A stretch of 64,000 nucleotides of DNA, from the NCBI GenBank assembly GCA_024305745.1, contig JAHRBS010000004.1, positions 1,240,001 through 1,304,000 on the forward strand, in the 5' to 3' direction. The notes under the pieces were generated by a model. It was not told the DNA's origin and ran no database searches. It saw only the letters and a program-made list of their open reading frames with translations. The stretch is from Polyporus tsugae. Taxonomy: Eukaryota; Basidiomycota; Agaricomycetes; Polyporales; Polyporaceae. Position numbers and translations under genes: made by a program. Positions 22,902 through 34,328 of the stretch are shown here, piece by piece (position 1 is the first letter of the stretch; the number at the start of each line of letters is the position of its first letter).

Positions 22902-25470
22902 TCACCGTTTCGCCTTCTTCGCTTTCGCGTCCGAGCTGCCGCCCTGCCCACGTTTGACCGTCGCGTTCGTGGTGCTGATCCTGCCCGTGGCCTGCTCCTC
23001 CCGCAACCACGTCTCGCACCCTTGCTTTGTCCCATCGGGGTGCTCGAGCTGCCACTCGACGACGCGCGCGAGCACCTGGCCCGTCCACGGGCCCGGGGTC
23101 GCGCCGAGCAGCTTCACGACCTCCTTGCCCTGCATCAGAACGAAACCGACGCGGAGTGAACGCGTGGGGTGGAGGAACGAGGCCGTCAGCATGGGTCAGA
23201 GACAGCCGGGACAATGTAAGGAGCAATGGGGCGCGGGAGCTGATGAGTGAAGCGGAAATGAACTCACGTCGAGGATCGACTTTGCGTCGACCGCGGCCGG
23301 GAGGCCAAGCTCTTCAATCCGAGCAGCGAACTTATTGTAAGCCGTGACTCGGCTGGATGCGGCCGCCTCTGCAAAAGGGTCATTCGAACGCACGTTCCCC
23401 CTCGTTCCTGAAGCGAAATGACTTGCCATCGATGGAGCTCGCGTCCGGGTCCCACAGGGCCGCGAGTTCTTGGATGAGCGAGAAGAGGAGCGATGTGGCC
23501 CACATGGACCCAGTCACCGAGTTGTGTACGGTCCTCTCTCTGAGCAACACACCTGTAGGAAGTTTTAGCTGAACGTCAATATGTACGACAGGCGGCGTTC
23601 CGCACCTATCCATGCCCGTTCGGGCTTGTCGATGTCTCCGTTCTCCCAGTGCTTGATGCCCTTCTGTAGTGCCTCGCTGGCGCAGAACAGGGAATGGATT
23701 CCGTCCAAATAATGGTATTGAACTCCCAGCTTGAGCCCTTCCCGGATGACCGCTTCTACGGCTGGCCGTTCCTTGCCCTTTTGCGAGTACGTGACCCCCC
23801 GGTATGGTGTCAGAGCGCAGGCGAGGTATAGTCGGCGAAGGGAGTTTGCAGAAGCGGAGATCTCGGATAGCAAAAGGGGGTGCAGTGGAGGGAGAGATGG
23901 AAAAGCAAACCCAGATAGTACCGTATCCGCTGCAGTGCGGTTCGTCAACACATGAAGAATCATGGCTGCATGAAGAGCGGATCGCGGCGTAGAGGGGGAG
24001 CTGGAGAGCGTGATCCCCGTGTTCTCGGGTACGTAGAAGACAGTATGATGTAGGGATAGGCGATTAATGAGGTCAATCGACAGCAACGGGTTTCGGCCTG
24101 GGGACGGTGTCAGCTTGTACATTAAGAAAACCAATTTGAATGTCAGACATTACCTCCCATCATTTTGTCCAGCTCCTCGCCTACGCGCTCACGACTTATT
24201 TTTACTCTGAGAGCCTCCTGCGCCGGAACACGGTAGAAATATTGTGTCAGCGTAGTTAGACAATAGGGGAACATGAAGGGTGCGAGCGATGTTAAGGCGA
24301 CTCTCAGATGCGGCGAAGGCAATACAATATCCAGGTGAGATTGGCCAACGCCTCTGCGGTTGTCAATGTATGGCATACAACATCCAAGCAAACCCTGCCA
24401 GTATGGTTTACATTCGCAGTTCTCACCACCCATCGAGTTATACGTCCATTGCGTAGATCGCCGCGAGTCACGTAGACCAATGAATGCCGTCTCATTATAC
24501 CCGTAGTTTCTTCATTGAGTTGGCACATACCTGTATTTTTAGCTCCTTGGCTGCTTCTTGCAACTCGGGTACCATGACGAAGCCGAAGCGACTGGCGAAC
24601 CGTATACAGCGGAGTACGCGGAGGGGATCGTCGGTGAATGTTTCTCGCGGAGACAGGGGTGTGCGTATTGTTCCGCTTTGGAGGTCGTCGAGTCCCTACT
24701 TTGATTGGACGAGGTTCCAATAGAGTGCACAACACAAGGGGCTAGCTCACTTTGCCAGTATGATCTTCTACCAGTCTTGTATGCACATTGTAGAACAACG
24801 CATTGATGGTTATGTCTCGTCTCAAAGCATCTTGCAGAGGTGTACCAAATGCCTGGCAACGTTGCGGTTTTGGCGCATATACGTATGGAATGCACAACGC
24901 GCACTCACCACCTGGGTGGGTATTCGACTGTTCTCCGCGTACTCTTCGCTTCGGAGATTAACAAAGTCTAACTCAATACCAAGGATGGTTGTTCGAGCAG
25001 TTTCCAGATGTTTTGACTGATCCGGATTGCTTTCAATCTTGGCGATATTCTTCACGGCCAGGTCCTTGGTGGTCCTACAGAAATCCACGAAGCGTTCCGC
25101 GAAAGGCACACCCATCATGTTCTCGAGTGCAACGTCGATGTCGTTGCATGGTGAGTTCAGCAACTAACGCACAAAATAAAGAGGGCCCAGTTGCAACGCA
25201 TGATGTGTGAGACTAATCGATGGTACCCACCTTGTCCCGGACCCATCCTCCAGCTATCCTGCATGACGTCTGCACGCCTTCGGCCTCCTTCATAACATGG
25301 GTGCACTGGTCGAGGAGCGTACATAGCTCATCTTCTTCCGCAGTTAGTTGGATCTCCATCTTCTCTGGTGTCGAGACGCGGTTCCAGTAGAGCCTCCGCG
25401 AATGCGGTACAGTGCGTCTGGATTGTGGAAGTAGGACGAGGCGGTGGATACTAGTTCGGCCAAAGCGCAT
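22902..25470 (-). CDS. CCA1: tRNA nucleotidyltransferase (CCA-adding enzyme)
   Basis: Adds or repairs the 3'-CCA end of tRNAs in mitochondria, cytosol and nucleus. The 5' part MRFGRTSIHRLVLLPQSRR is basic and could be a mitochondrial targeting sequence; an internal Met (METQ-like position MEIQLTAEEDE, near 25360) may be an alternative cytosolic start. Class II nucleotidyltransferase motifs: RIAGGWVRDK (about 25230-25255), the metal-binding NDIDVAL (about 25140), the RRD motif in DALRRDITINALFYN (about 24800-24840), EDHTGK, a conserved DLQSGTIRTPL segment and TDDPLRVLRCIRFASRFGF (about 24570-24630). The C-terminal tail ends in KRGQGGSSDAKAKKAKR, a basic stretch that could act in nuclear import. 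Several introns. Confidence 0.93.
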
Positions 25471-25786
25471 CCAAGGCGCACAGTAGCTCTCAGAAGCAGT
25501 ATAGGAGGATCGCCAGTAAGCAGAGACGAAATACGAGCCTAGTGTGCGCTCGAAATGCTGGAGTCAAGTAAGGCTTTGGATACAGTCTAGCTTATAAGTA
25601 GACGCAGATCTCTGACTCCATTGTGGCGGTGTTGGACATCAAAGCCGATCATGTTAACGTTCATTCACACAAACCATCCGAGAGAAAAAAGCTAAATTCC
25701 TGGGTGTCTATTTCTGCTGTACATATAACATAGCACAGCAAACAAATCTATGGGGAGAAGAGATGGATATCACTACCGCTATTACG
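25471..25786. other. Short intergenic region
   Basis: About 0.3 kb between the CCA1 start and the thioesterase stop, both minus strand. It should hold the CCA1 promoter and the thioesterase trailer. No further gene seen. Confidence 0.5.
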
Positions 25787-26646
25787 TTAAGAGACGACGT
25801 TTGCCAACCACTCGGCAAGGTCGTCTAACTCTGCGTCATTGACAGAGTGGCCAAGCCCCTCGTATGTCTTGAACACTACTCTCTCAGACGGCATGCTAAG
25901 AGTGTCGCGAAGGAAAGATACGCATTCCTCCACATAGGGCAGGGGCATTTCATCGTCTGCGCCACCATGAGCCCAAAATACTGGCAGACTGGGTTCGATC
26001 TGTTGCATAGCCTGGGATGCAAGGTGTGAGTGACTTTCAACGCGTGAAGCTTCTGGCCGTTTACTCACTGGCCTAGATTGTTTGGGTATCCATCCGGACA
26101 GGCTGGCGACACCGCCCAGTTCGTGCAGAGTCGTCAGCGCAGTCATGAGCGATAGGGACGCTCCTTGGCTGAAGCCTACCAGCACGATCTTAGAAGATGT
26201 AGTGCCTCGGCGAACTTCGGAGATGATCAGGTTCTCCAGCGTCGCTACCGATGACGAAATGCCAGTTTCGTCGTAGCAGTTGCAGGGAGGAAGACTGGCG
26301 ATGTTGAACCAGCTAGAGCGAACTCGCTCTTGACTGTAGGTCACGGGAGCGTTAGGTCTACCAAGTCTTGCTATCAGCGCAATGGACAAGCAGGTCAAAC
26401 TGGATTGGACTTACGACTGGGGTAGGATCCATTTCACGCCAGGAAGTCGCTCCACGACTCGGCGAAGAGTGGGGACCCAGTGGCTGTTAGACTGGCCTAA
26501 GCCCTGTGTGTCCTTCAGTGCTTAAGAACAATCTCAAGAAGATAACCGTCACTCACATGAACAAAGATGACGGTGGCCTCGTGCTCTGCAGTTGGAGCAA
26601 TGACGATGGGCTCGGAACGTGTAGAGGTTCCTACTTCAGTAGCCAT
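25787..26646 (-). CDS. Acyl-protein thioesterase / carboxylesterase (APT1-like)
   Basis: Cytosolic alpha/beta hydrolase of the phospholipase/carboxylesterase family whose members remove palmitate from protein cysteines. It begins MATEVGTSTRSEPIVIAPTA, then VIFVHGLGQSNSHW (intron after VIFVH, about 26496-26555). The nucleophile Ser lies in VLVGFSQGASLS (about 26180), the Asp in GGADDEMP (about 25950) and the His in EGLGHSVND (about 25850), so the triad is complete. Length of about 240 residues is normal. Its start faces VAC8 across a 0.5-kb divergent region; VAC8 is itself an acylated protein, which may be coincidence. Confidence 0.9.
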
Positions 26647-27156
26647 AGGACGGACTGGGTTGTTCTAAGGCTCTAACCGCCGCGCAGTCCATATTATATC
26701 CCTTCCGGAATAAACCAAAAGGCGGGCGTAACCTTTGTGCGCAGCACTCATCGCCATACACTTTGCATCGCCTATAGATGCCGCAGTCAGCGTGGGCGTG
26801 CAGCCGCCAGTCAGACAGGTTGCGCTGCTCGGAGTGCGTTATCACTGTCTTCGTGGGCGCGCGTCGGAGAGCACTGGCCGCAACGATGACATCGGTCTTC
26901 TGACGAGAGCTGTGTGCCTGAAGGTGACTCAGTGAGGTCGTCGAGTGGTCGTCGTCGCGGACGAACGCAGGAGCAGGAGAGGAAGGCGCATGGCCAAAAA
27001 TGGTGCGGACACAACATGGCCAAACACATTGCCGGCGGAGCCCAGCTCCAGTTCCCCGTCGCGTTCGAGGTCTCTCTCTTCCGAATCCTTTCCAACTACC
27101 CTCCTCCCCCGGTCGTCCCTCTCCTCCGCTCGTCCTCACACACACGGATCTTTGAC
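26647..27156. promoter_or_regulatory. Divergent promoter region thioesterase / VAC8
   Basis: About 0.5 kb between two outward-facing start codons, so it should contain both promoters. The VAC8 side is CT-rich (27060-27140), common just upstream of fungal start codons. No TATA box identified. Confidence 0.5.
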
Positions 27157-29632
27157 ATGGGTGTCATCTCCAGTTGCTGCAAGTCTTGCTGTGCGTGGCT
27201 GTTTTTTCTCAAACTTTGACAGTTTCCCCACCTCGCGCCTATTCTAACGACGCCCTACAGTCGGCACGCCGGGGTCATCATACGAGCCGTTGTTGTTGGA
27301 GAACGAGCGGGAGGCTGTGGCAGATCTTCTTCAGTTCCTAGAGAGTACGTGTCTCATGTCCTCGACGACGGAGCATCCGCCCTCCGCGTGAAGTCCAACT
27401 GACACTGTTGCGCTCCCCTCTCTGCTGCAGATCGTACGACGACGGACTTCTTCCGGGATTCGCCTCTTGCAGCGTTGACTACACTCTCATTCTCTGACAA
27501 CGTCGACCTCCAACGCAGCGCCGCACTCGCGTTTGCCGAAATCACCGAGAAGGAAGTTCGCCCTGTCGGCCGGGACACGCTCGACCCCATTCTCTTCCTT
27601 CTCAGCAGTCACGATACCGAAGTGCAGCGGGCTGCAAGCGCGGCTCTGGGAAATCTGGCTGTAAATAGTGCGTATATTTCTAGTTCGAGCTAACTTCGGT
27701 GCTGACGTCGCACGACAGCTGACAACAAGTTGCTCATCGTCAAGCTTGGCGGTCTTGAGCCTCTCATTAGGCAGATGCTCAGCCCCAACGTTGAGGTACA
27801 GTGCAACGCTGTTGGTTGTGTGACGAATTTGGCTACGCACGGTGAGTGAAGAATCCCAATCTCGTTTCCCGCTCTCCTCTAAGCCGTCTCTCCAACTTCC
27901 ATAGACGACAATAAAACCAAGATCGCGAAGTCCGGTGCTCTTGTTCCCCTGACCCGGTTGGCACGTTCAAAGGACATGCGCGTCCAACGCAACGCGACTG
28001 GCGCACTCCTGAACATGACGCATTCCGGTGCGCATTACATGACCTCAGCTTGCCGGTTCATTTCTTTCTCATTGGCGCCACAGATGAAAACCGACAGCAG
28101 CTTGTCAATGCCGGTGCAATTCCCGTCCTTGTCAGCCTTCTTAACTCCCCCGACACGGACGTGCAATATTACTGCACCACCGCGCTTAGCAATATCGCCG
28201 TTGATGGTAACGTACATTTTAACTCAGTCGCAGATTGTGCATCCACTCATTTCTGCGTAGCGCACAACCGGAAGAAGCTCGCGCAGACCGAGCACAAGCT
28301 GGTCTCAAGCCTCGTGCAACTCATGGATAGCCCTAGCTTGAAGGTTCAGTGTCAGGCCGCTCTCGCCCTCCGCAACCTTGCTAGTGATGGTACACCGTCC
28401 TCCCATTGAATTGCGCAATCTAGAGCTAACGTGTGATCCTTCTTCAGAGAAGTACCAGCTCGAAATTGTTAAAGCTGATGGCCTCACATCCCTCCTCCGC
28501 CTGCTTCAGTCCACTTATCTCCCGCTCATCCTCTCTGCTGCCGCTTGTGTCCGAAATGTTTCCATCCATCCCCAGAACGAGTCGCCAATCATCGAATCCG
28601 GATTCTTACAGCCACTTATCAACCTCCTGTCGTTCAAGGACAACGAGGAAGTGCAGTGTCATGCCATCTCGACGCTTCGGAACCTTGCGGCCAGCTCTGA
28701 GAAGAACAAACAAGCCATCGTGAAGGCTGGTGCTGTCCAGAGCATCAAGGAACTCGTTCTGGAGGTCCCCATGAACGTCCAGAGTGAGATGACGGCATGC
28801 ATTGCGGTATTGGCTTTGAGCGGTACGTTTAGATACCTGATGCTAACGGCTGGATACTGAATGTTTGGTTGAACCATAGATGAGTTGAAGGGGCAGTTGC
28901 TCGAGATGGGCATCTGTGAGGTCTTGATTCCTCTCACGAATTCTGCAAGCTCCGAAGTACAGGGTAACAGTGCCGCGGCATTGGGTAACCTGTCTTCGAA
29001 GGGTAAGTTAATTTCCGTGTGACGTTTCCCGGACTCCGTTGACGATATTTTTAGATGGACGCACGACCTCTGATGACTATTCGGCCTTTAATGATGTCTG
29101 GGATAAGCCCGACGGCGGTATGCACAGATATCTATACCGTTTCCTTACGAGCGCGGATGCCACTTTCCAACACATCGCTGTGTGGACCATTGTTCAGCTT
29201 CTCGAGTCAGGAGGTAGGTTAGGTTATTGATTCACAGGCGACATTGGCGCTAATATGTTGCCCTTCTCCCGCCAAGACCCACAACTGATCAGCAACATCC
29301 GCAACTCTTCTCTTCTCATCCCCAACATCCGCTCCCTTGCTGAGACCCGCACTTCGACTCCGACATCATCAATCGGCGGTACCCCCCACTCCCACCATTC
29401 CCAAGCTCACTCATACCAGGACACCGAGACAGGAAACGGCCACGGTGAGATCCAGATGCTCGCGCGGCGCATTCTGGACTTCACCGATACCGAGGGCGTC
29501 ATGACACCCAGCGCCCTCGCGTCGCAGATCCAGGCGAGCTCGCTCTCGCAGCGCGACGAGAGCGTAAGCGGGCGCGACCACGAGGAGCTCCGGAAGAGCG
29601 TACGCGAGGCGTTCGCAAGCTCCGGTCACTGA
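27157..29632 (+). CDS. VAC8: Vacuolar armadillo-repeat protein Vac8
   Basis: Vacuole-membrane armadillo scaffold for vacuole inheritance, nucleus-vacuole junctions and autophagy. The start [11 protein letters not shown] carries Gly2 for myristoylation and Cys7, 8 and 11 for palmitoylation; a first intron near 27191-27261 leads to [18 protein letters not shown]. Roughly ten armadillo repeats follow, for example [15 protein letters not shown] (27510), [15 protein letters not shown] (27630), [15 protein letters not shown] (27800), [15 protein letters not shown] (27985), [15 protein letters not shown] (28165), [15 protein letters not shown] (28350) and [15 protein letters not shown] (28650). An insert [14 protein letters not shown] (29055) and a Ser/Thr-rich loop (29320-29420) precede the C-terminus, which ends FASSGH. 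About ten introns. Confidence 0.95.
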
Positions 29633-31639
29633 TTTAGAGGTGACTTCGTGGGCCGCTCTGGACAGTGCCCCTGGGTGTTGGGCAACGGACCATCTGGGAC
29701 TTCAGACCTTGTTATCGCCATCCTCATGCCTTGACGGTCGGTCGAGCGCACGGAGTGCACGCTTGCATTGATTTTTAACATTAGTTCTGGTGTACGTATA
29801 CTCATTGCGGCCTCCTCTTCGTCTGTATCGCATCTTTATTACCTCTATTTCCCGCCGTCTTGCATTCTTGCTGCACCTTCCGAACTCTTTGTGTCTACCT
29901 TGTCTGCCATGTCGCCGCCTTGTTGTGTTCAACCGTTCACCACCCCGGTTCGCGCCGTTCCTCTTTCTCTTTTCCTCTTTCTCTTTTCCACTTTTCTCAT
30001 ATATTTGTAGGACGAGGTATAATTTGACGCGATCATGTACATATATATGCCGCCCTCACTGCTTCCCATCCATTCCCCCATCCATGTCGAGTAGTAGTAC
30101 CGTCTATGACTGTAGATATCCGCAATGCATTCCTCATCACCATCTTTCTTGGTTCTCGGAGGTCGTGTGGTCTGTTCGCGGGTCTCGTGCACCGCCAACA
30201 CAGGACTTCGTTGAATGAGTTGTTTTACGGGCGGTCCTGAGCGCACCGCCCGCACAACACACGGGCCCTGGGCGTACCAAGTGCACGCGCATCTGAGCCT
30301 GCTGCTGCGGCCTACACGATCAGGCATGGGATTGCAGAAGAGGGTCGCCACGCAAATAAGGGTGACATTGTCAAGTAATACTAAGTCTCGACGCTCAAGT
30401 CAGCAAGGAGTTCATATTGCGATGCGACGAGCGGAGGTAGCTGTCTGCTCATGAGCAAACGCGGTGCGATACGGTTTGCGAAGCTACAGTACTGACAAAG
30501 TTTCGGTTCTCTGGTGCTTGCGCTGCTGCGGCGCACGCAGGCGGCAAGGGTCTGCTGCGTCGCCAGTGCTGAGGCCGGAGCCTGAGGTGCGCGTGAGGCG
30601 TTGAAACGACGTATGTATGGAGCACGGTCATTTGGCACGCAGCCCGGGTCTCTGGACTCTCATTATGTAGGTGACGATGATGTCAGGTATGTACATAATA
30701 AGACTGCACGCACAGCATTGGCAAATCCTCTTTCCTAGACTCGCAGCGGGTGCGAGCCGTCGTACACGCTCGTTCCTGCCATTTGGGACGTCCGGACTGG
30801 GTGCTATATATCTTGCCCACACTGGGCAAAAGGACTCCTCGCGCGAAGGCGAGAAGGCACAATCTGAGAGGGCACTCGCCCTACTCGGAGCCTCTTATCG
30901 CCTTGAATTGGCCCACGAAGGACGGCGGTTCTCTCACCCGTACGACCGTTCATAGACCATCCATTGGGCCGGTGACCTGACGAAGCTTGACGAGAGGGCT
31001 GGAAGTCTCATCCATGGCCAACAGGGCATTGGGTCAAGATCGCCAGGGGGAAACGAGGGTGGAATTCTTCCTGCGGAAGGGAGGGTCTTCGGCCACCACG
31101 AGATTAGAGAAGAGAACGCGTGAACGGATCGAGCCTGCCGGATCTGCACCGGATAAGAGGGCTATTCAGTAACGCTAGAGACAGGATGAGGACACGTCTT
31201 CTGGCGATACGAGTATACAGGAATGAGAGTGCAGATGCGACGAGGACGGGGTGAGAAAGCAAGCTTGGGGGCTGAGGGGATGGGGGCGCGGGCTGGGCTG
31301 GGTGGATGAGTGTGGGAGACGCTGGCCGGAGCGCCTGTCGATAGCCGTCGACACGATGGTACACCGAGCTCAGCTCTGCTCTTGACCGAGAGGTTCTCCA
31401 GTCCCGGGCGGAGTCCTTGGAACTCTCCCCCCGTCTGTACATATACTCTGCTCCTCCTCAGCCGTCCTCTCCCCGTTTCTCGCCGCCTTTCCCGCATCTT
31501 CCGTCACTTGTGGTGCTTCCACGCGACCCCGGCTGCGCCTTGGGTGAACTTACTCCTCCTTGCGGGTCATATAGAATCAGTATAGAATCCTCTCTATCTC
31601 TCCTACTGCCCATCACCTCTCCGTGTGGATCCGCCTGGG
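29633..31639. other. 2-kb intergenic region upstream of the first GH16 gene
   Basis: Holds the VAC8 trailer and the promoter region of the GH16 gene. A strong CT tract lies at about 29950-29998. Several open frames of up to 140 codons occur (for example minus 29929-30351), but none shows intron structure, domains or a protein-like composition. No RNA gene recognised. Confidence 0.5.
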
Positions 31640-33338
31640 ATGATTGTCCACGTCCCCCTCGCCATTTTCCTCCTCGCCAATGCCGCCCCCACCGACGCTA
31701 CACTCTTCTCGCGCAGCTCCGACTCCCTCCTCCGCGTAGCCCAACACGCACGCCGTCACATAAGCAAGCGAAGCACTGGCCTCTGGGGCGACATGCGCCT
31801 CGCGTACACGGGCATGTTCCAGCAGAAGCCGCAGATCCTCCAGTCCAAACCGTACTGCACGCACAATGCGGGCACAGGGCTGCCAGTGTCCGGCACGGGA
31901 GTGGTGGACGGAACGAACGGGACGAGTGCAGCTGCACACGGGTCGAGTAGCGCGACTAGTGGGTCAACTGCGACGAGTGCGGCTTACACCGCGTCCTCAT
32001 CGACTTCGGTTTCCGTTACAGGGACCGGGACAGCGCCCTCGTCCACCGCGACATCTGGGTCGAGCCAGCCATCCTCCCCATGGAAGGTTGCCCAGAGCTA
32101 CGTGAGTGCACCCTACCCTTCTTTTTTAGACGAGGAGCAGGGCGTTAATTCTATTTTGCAGGAGGGCAGCTCGTTCTTTGACGGATGGGTTTTTACCAAT
32201 GAAGCTGATATCTGGACATCTGGAATCGCGCAATATGTGGACCAATCGACAGCTGTAAGTTCCAACGTTGACTGTGACCTCAGTCCCTTCTCATCTTCTT
32301 TGCCAGCAATCCGCGGGCCTGATCGAGATCAACGATGCTGGGAATGCTGTCATGCGAGTAGAAACGACACCTACCGTCTCCGGGAACCGACAGAGCATTC
32401 GCATTACTACCGAATACACCTATACGGGCGGTCTGATCATCTTGGATGCCGTGCACATGCCCACAGGGTGTGGCACATGGCCAGCGTTCTGGAGTGATGG
32501 TATGTCTCTTCTTCAGGATGTTTGTACCCTCCCTTGCTGATTGTGCGTGCAAGGTCCTAATTGGCCGGCGGGTGGGGAGTTCGATATCGTCGAAGGCTTG
32601 AACGACTATACGAACAACCAGATCACCGCGCATACGAACCCCGGCTGCACAATGCCCTCCTCGGACTCCAATGTCCTCAATATGACGGGATCTTTCGTGA
32701 CGGCCACGGACTGCGGAGTCACTTCAACCTCGAACGTTGGATGTGGCGTGCGCGCCAGCCAGACGAACTCGTTTGGTGCCGCGTTCAACAACATCAACGG
32801 TGGCGTCTATGCCAGTGAGTATCGTCATTTTGGCATTTCGTCACTTGAAGTTGACAACCCGTTTCCAGCCCTGTGGGACGAGACCGGCTGGAAGGTGTGG
32901 TTCTTTCCCCGCAGTTCCATCCCGGCCGACATCTCCAATGGCGCTCCGCTTCCTTCGGGGTGGGGCAAGCCCGTCGCGGACTTTCCATCAACATCGTGCG
33001 ATGCGTTCAAGTTCTTCTACCAGCATTCTGCCATCTTCGACACAACTCTTTGGTACGCGGCTCTCTCGACGCCTGTCCTGACGCATCTTACTGATTTCTC
33101 CTGATAGCGGCCAATGGGGTGACGGCGTGTGGGCGTCCGACAACGCGCCAGGTCAGTCGCAGACCTGCGCACAGCGCACCGGAGTAGCATCTTGCGAGGA
33201 CTTTGTCAGGGGAAACGGCGCGGCTTTCAGCGAAGCTTGTGAGTGATCGTGGACTTTGGACCTGCACTCACCGAATTGACCACCCGACATGCAGACTGGG
33301 AAGTGAAGAGCGTCAAGGTCTACCAGAACAGTTCATAA
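31640..33338 (+). CDS. Secreted GH16 endo-beta-1,3(4)-glucanase (copy 1)
   Basis: Extracellular glycoside hydrolase family 16 enzyme, expected to cut beta-1,3 (and mixed 1,3/1,4) glucan in cell walls. A signal peptide (MIVHVPLAIFLLANAAPTDA) is followed by a propeptide ending in a Kex2-like site (SKRSTGLW), then a Ser/Thr/Gly-rich linker (31880-32080). The catalytic domain includes EGSSFFDGW, AVHMPTGCGTWPAFWSDGPNW, the active-site motif GEFDIVEGLNDYTNNQ (both catalytic Glu and the Asp of ExDxxE present, about 32575-32620), WKVWFFPRSSIPADI (32890) and the final YWEVKSVKVYQNSS. Introns near 32102-32160, 32254-32306, 32501-32553, 32815-32868, 33052-33106 and 33240-33293. Paralogue of the gene at 41861-43503. 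Confidence 0.93.
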
Positions 33339-34328
33339 CGCGCTTTCTTCCCATCCCCACACCCCTCTTTCATTCCTGGATACACAAGTGACAAATCGTC
33401 ACGGGCACCGCAGTGCGCCACACCATGAACGATCAGACGCCCACGCGCCGATGCCTGATCGTCCGCTCACGAGGCTCCTAACCCGTCAGCCCCTTTCGTG
33501 CGTACGTCACGACGAAGTCCGGGGACAACGCGAAGGCTGGGTCCGGACGCGTCTTCCCCTTGACACCACGGCTGCACGACGCTCATGCTCATGACTCTAA
33601 CCCCCACACGCACACCTCGCATATACAATGTACAGTGGACGCTGCTTAGTTTTTACGACTCGTAGACGCTGTCACACATATAGCCACATATAGAGATACT
33701 TCCGTGTTGTACTATTTTGCTTATTGTATTATATGTCTTGCTGTTGAACGTTGAATGCATGCTTGCGGTCGAGTCGGTGGGTTCACATGACCTGCTTAGT
33801 CCCGTCTGATCCTTGCGGCCGCGAGTCCTGACAGATACTTCGACTGTGATTCCGATTTCGAGGGCTCTCGCTGTCGTAACCTGAACAAAGTGTTGCGGCC
33901 GAGCGCTGCGTCACTCCTTCCCGCACTATTAGTATATATCAGTCCTCCCACGCTCACGTCATGGCATAGCATTTGCAAAATGTCAGCATGCTGTTCTATG
34001 CAGATTTCCCAGTCTGAGTCACTTCTCACCCTGGGGATCCGCAGGGATATGTCACTGCTGGGGATATGTTTTATGTTTCTGGACCACTGAGCGCTATGTA
34101 ATCTGGGAGACCGGTTTGATTGCCGGGGACCATGTTCTCTTGGATGCGGGCGCCACTGAACGCGTCCCTCTTCCAGCCACTGCAGCAGACACGGGTCCCA
34201 GTCACGATCGCCTAGCCTCTGTCAGCTGGCTGGTCTTCAATTTGACCGTACGCTTCTTCCTTACGACTCGTACACTACGTCTTCAATAGAATTCTTACTA
34301 GTCGCTGCTAGACTTCCACGGCACAACG
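33339..34328. other. Intergenic region between GH16 copy 1 and the GCNA-like gene
   Basis: About 1 kb with AT-richer tracts near 33640-33760, including TATATG-type runs. It should hold the GH16 trailer and the promoter of the next gene. No convincing ORF or RNA gene. Confidence 0.5.

Noticed and set aside
29929..30351. 140-codon minus-strand open frame
   Set aside because: Composition is irregular, it includes the complement of a CT tract, and no intron or domain supports it.
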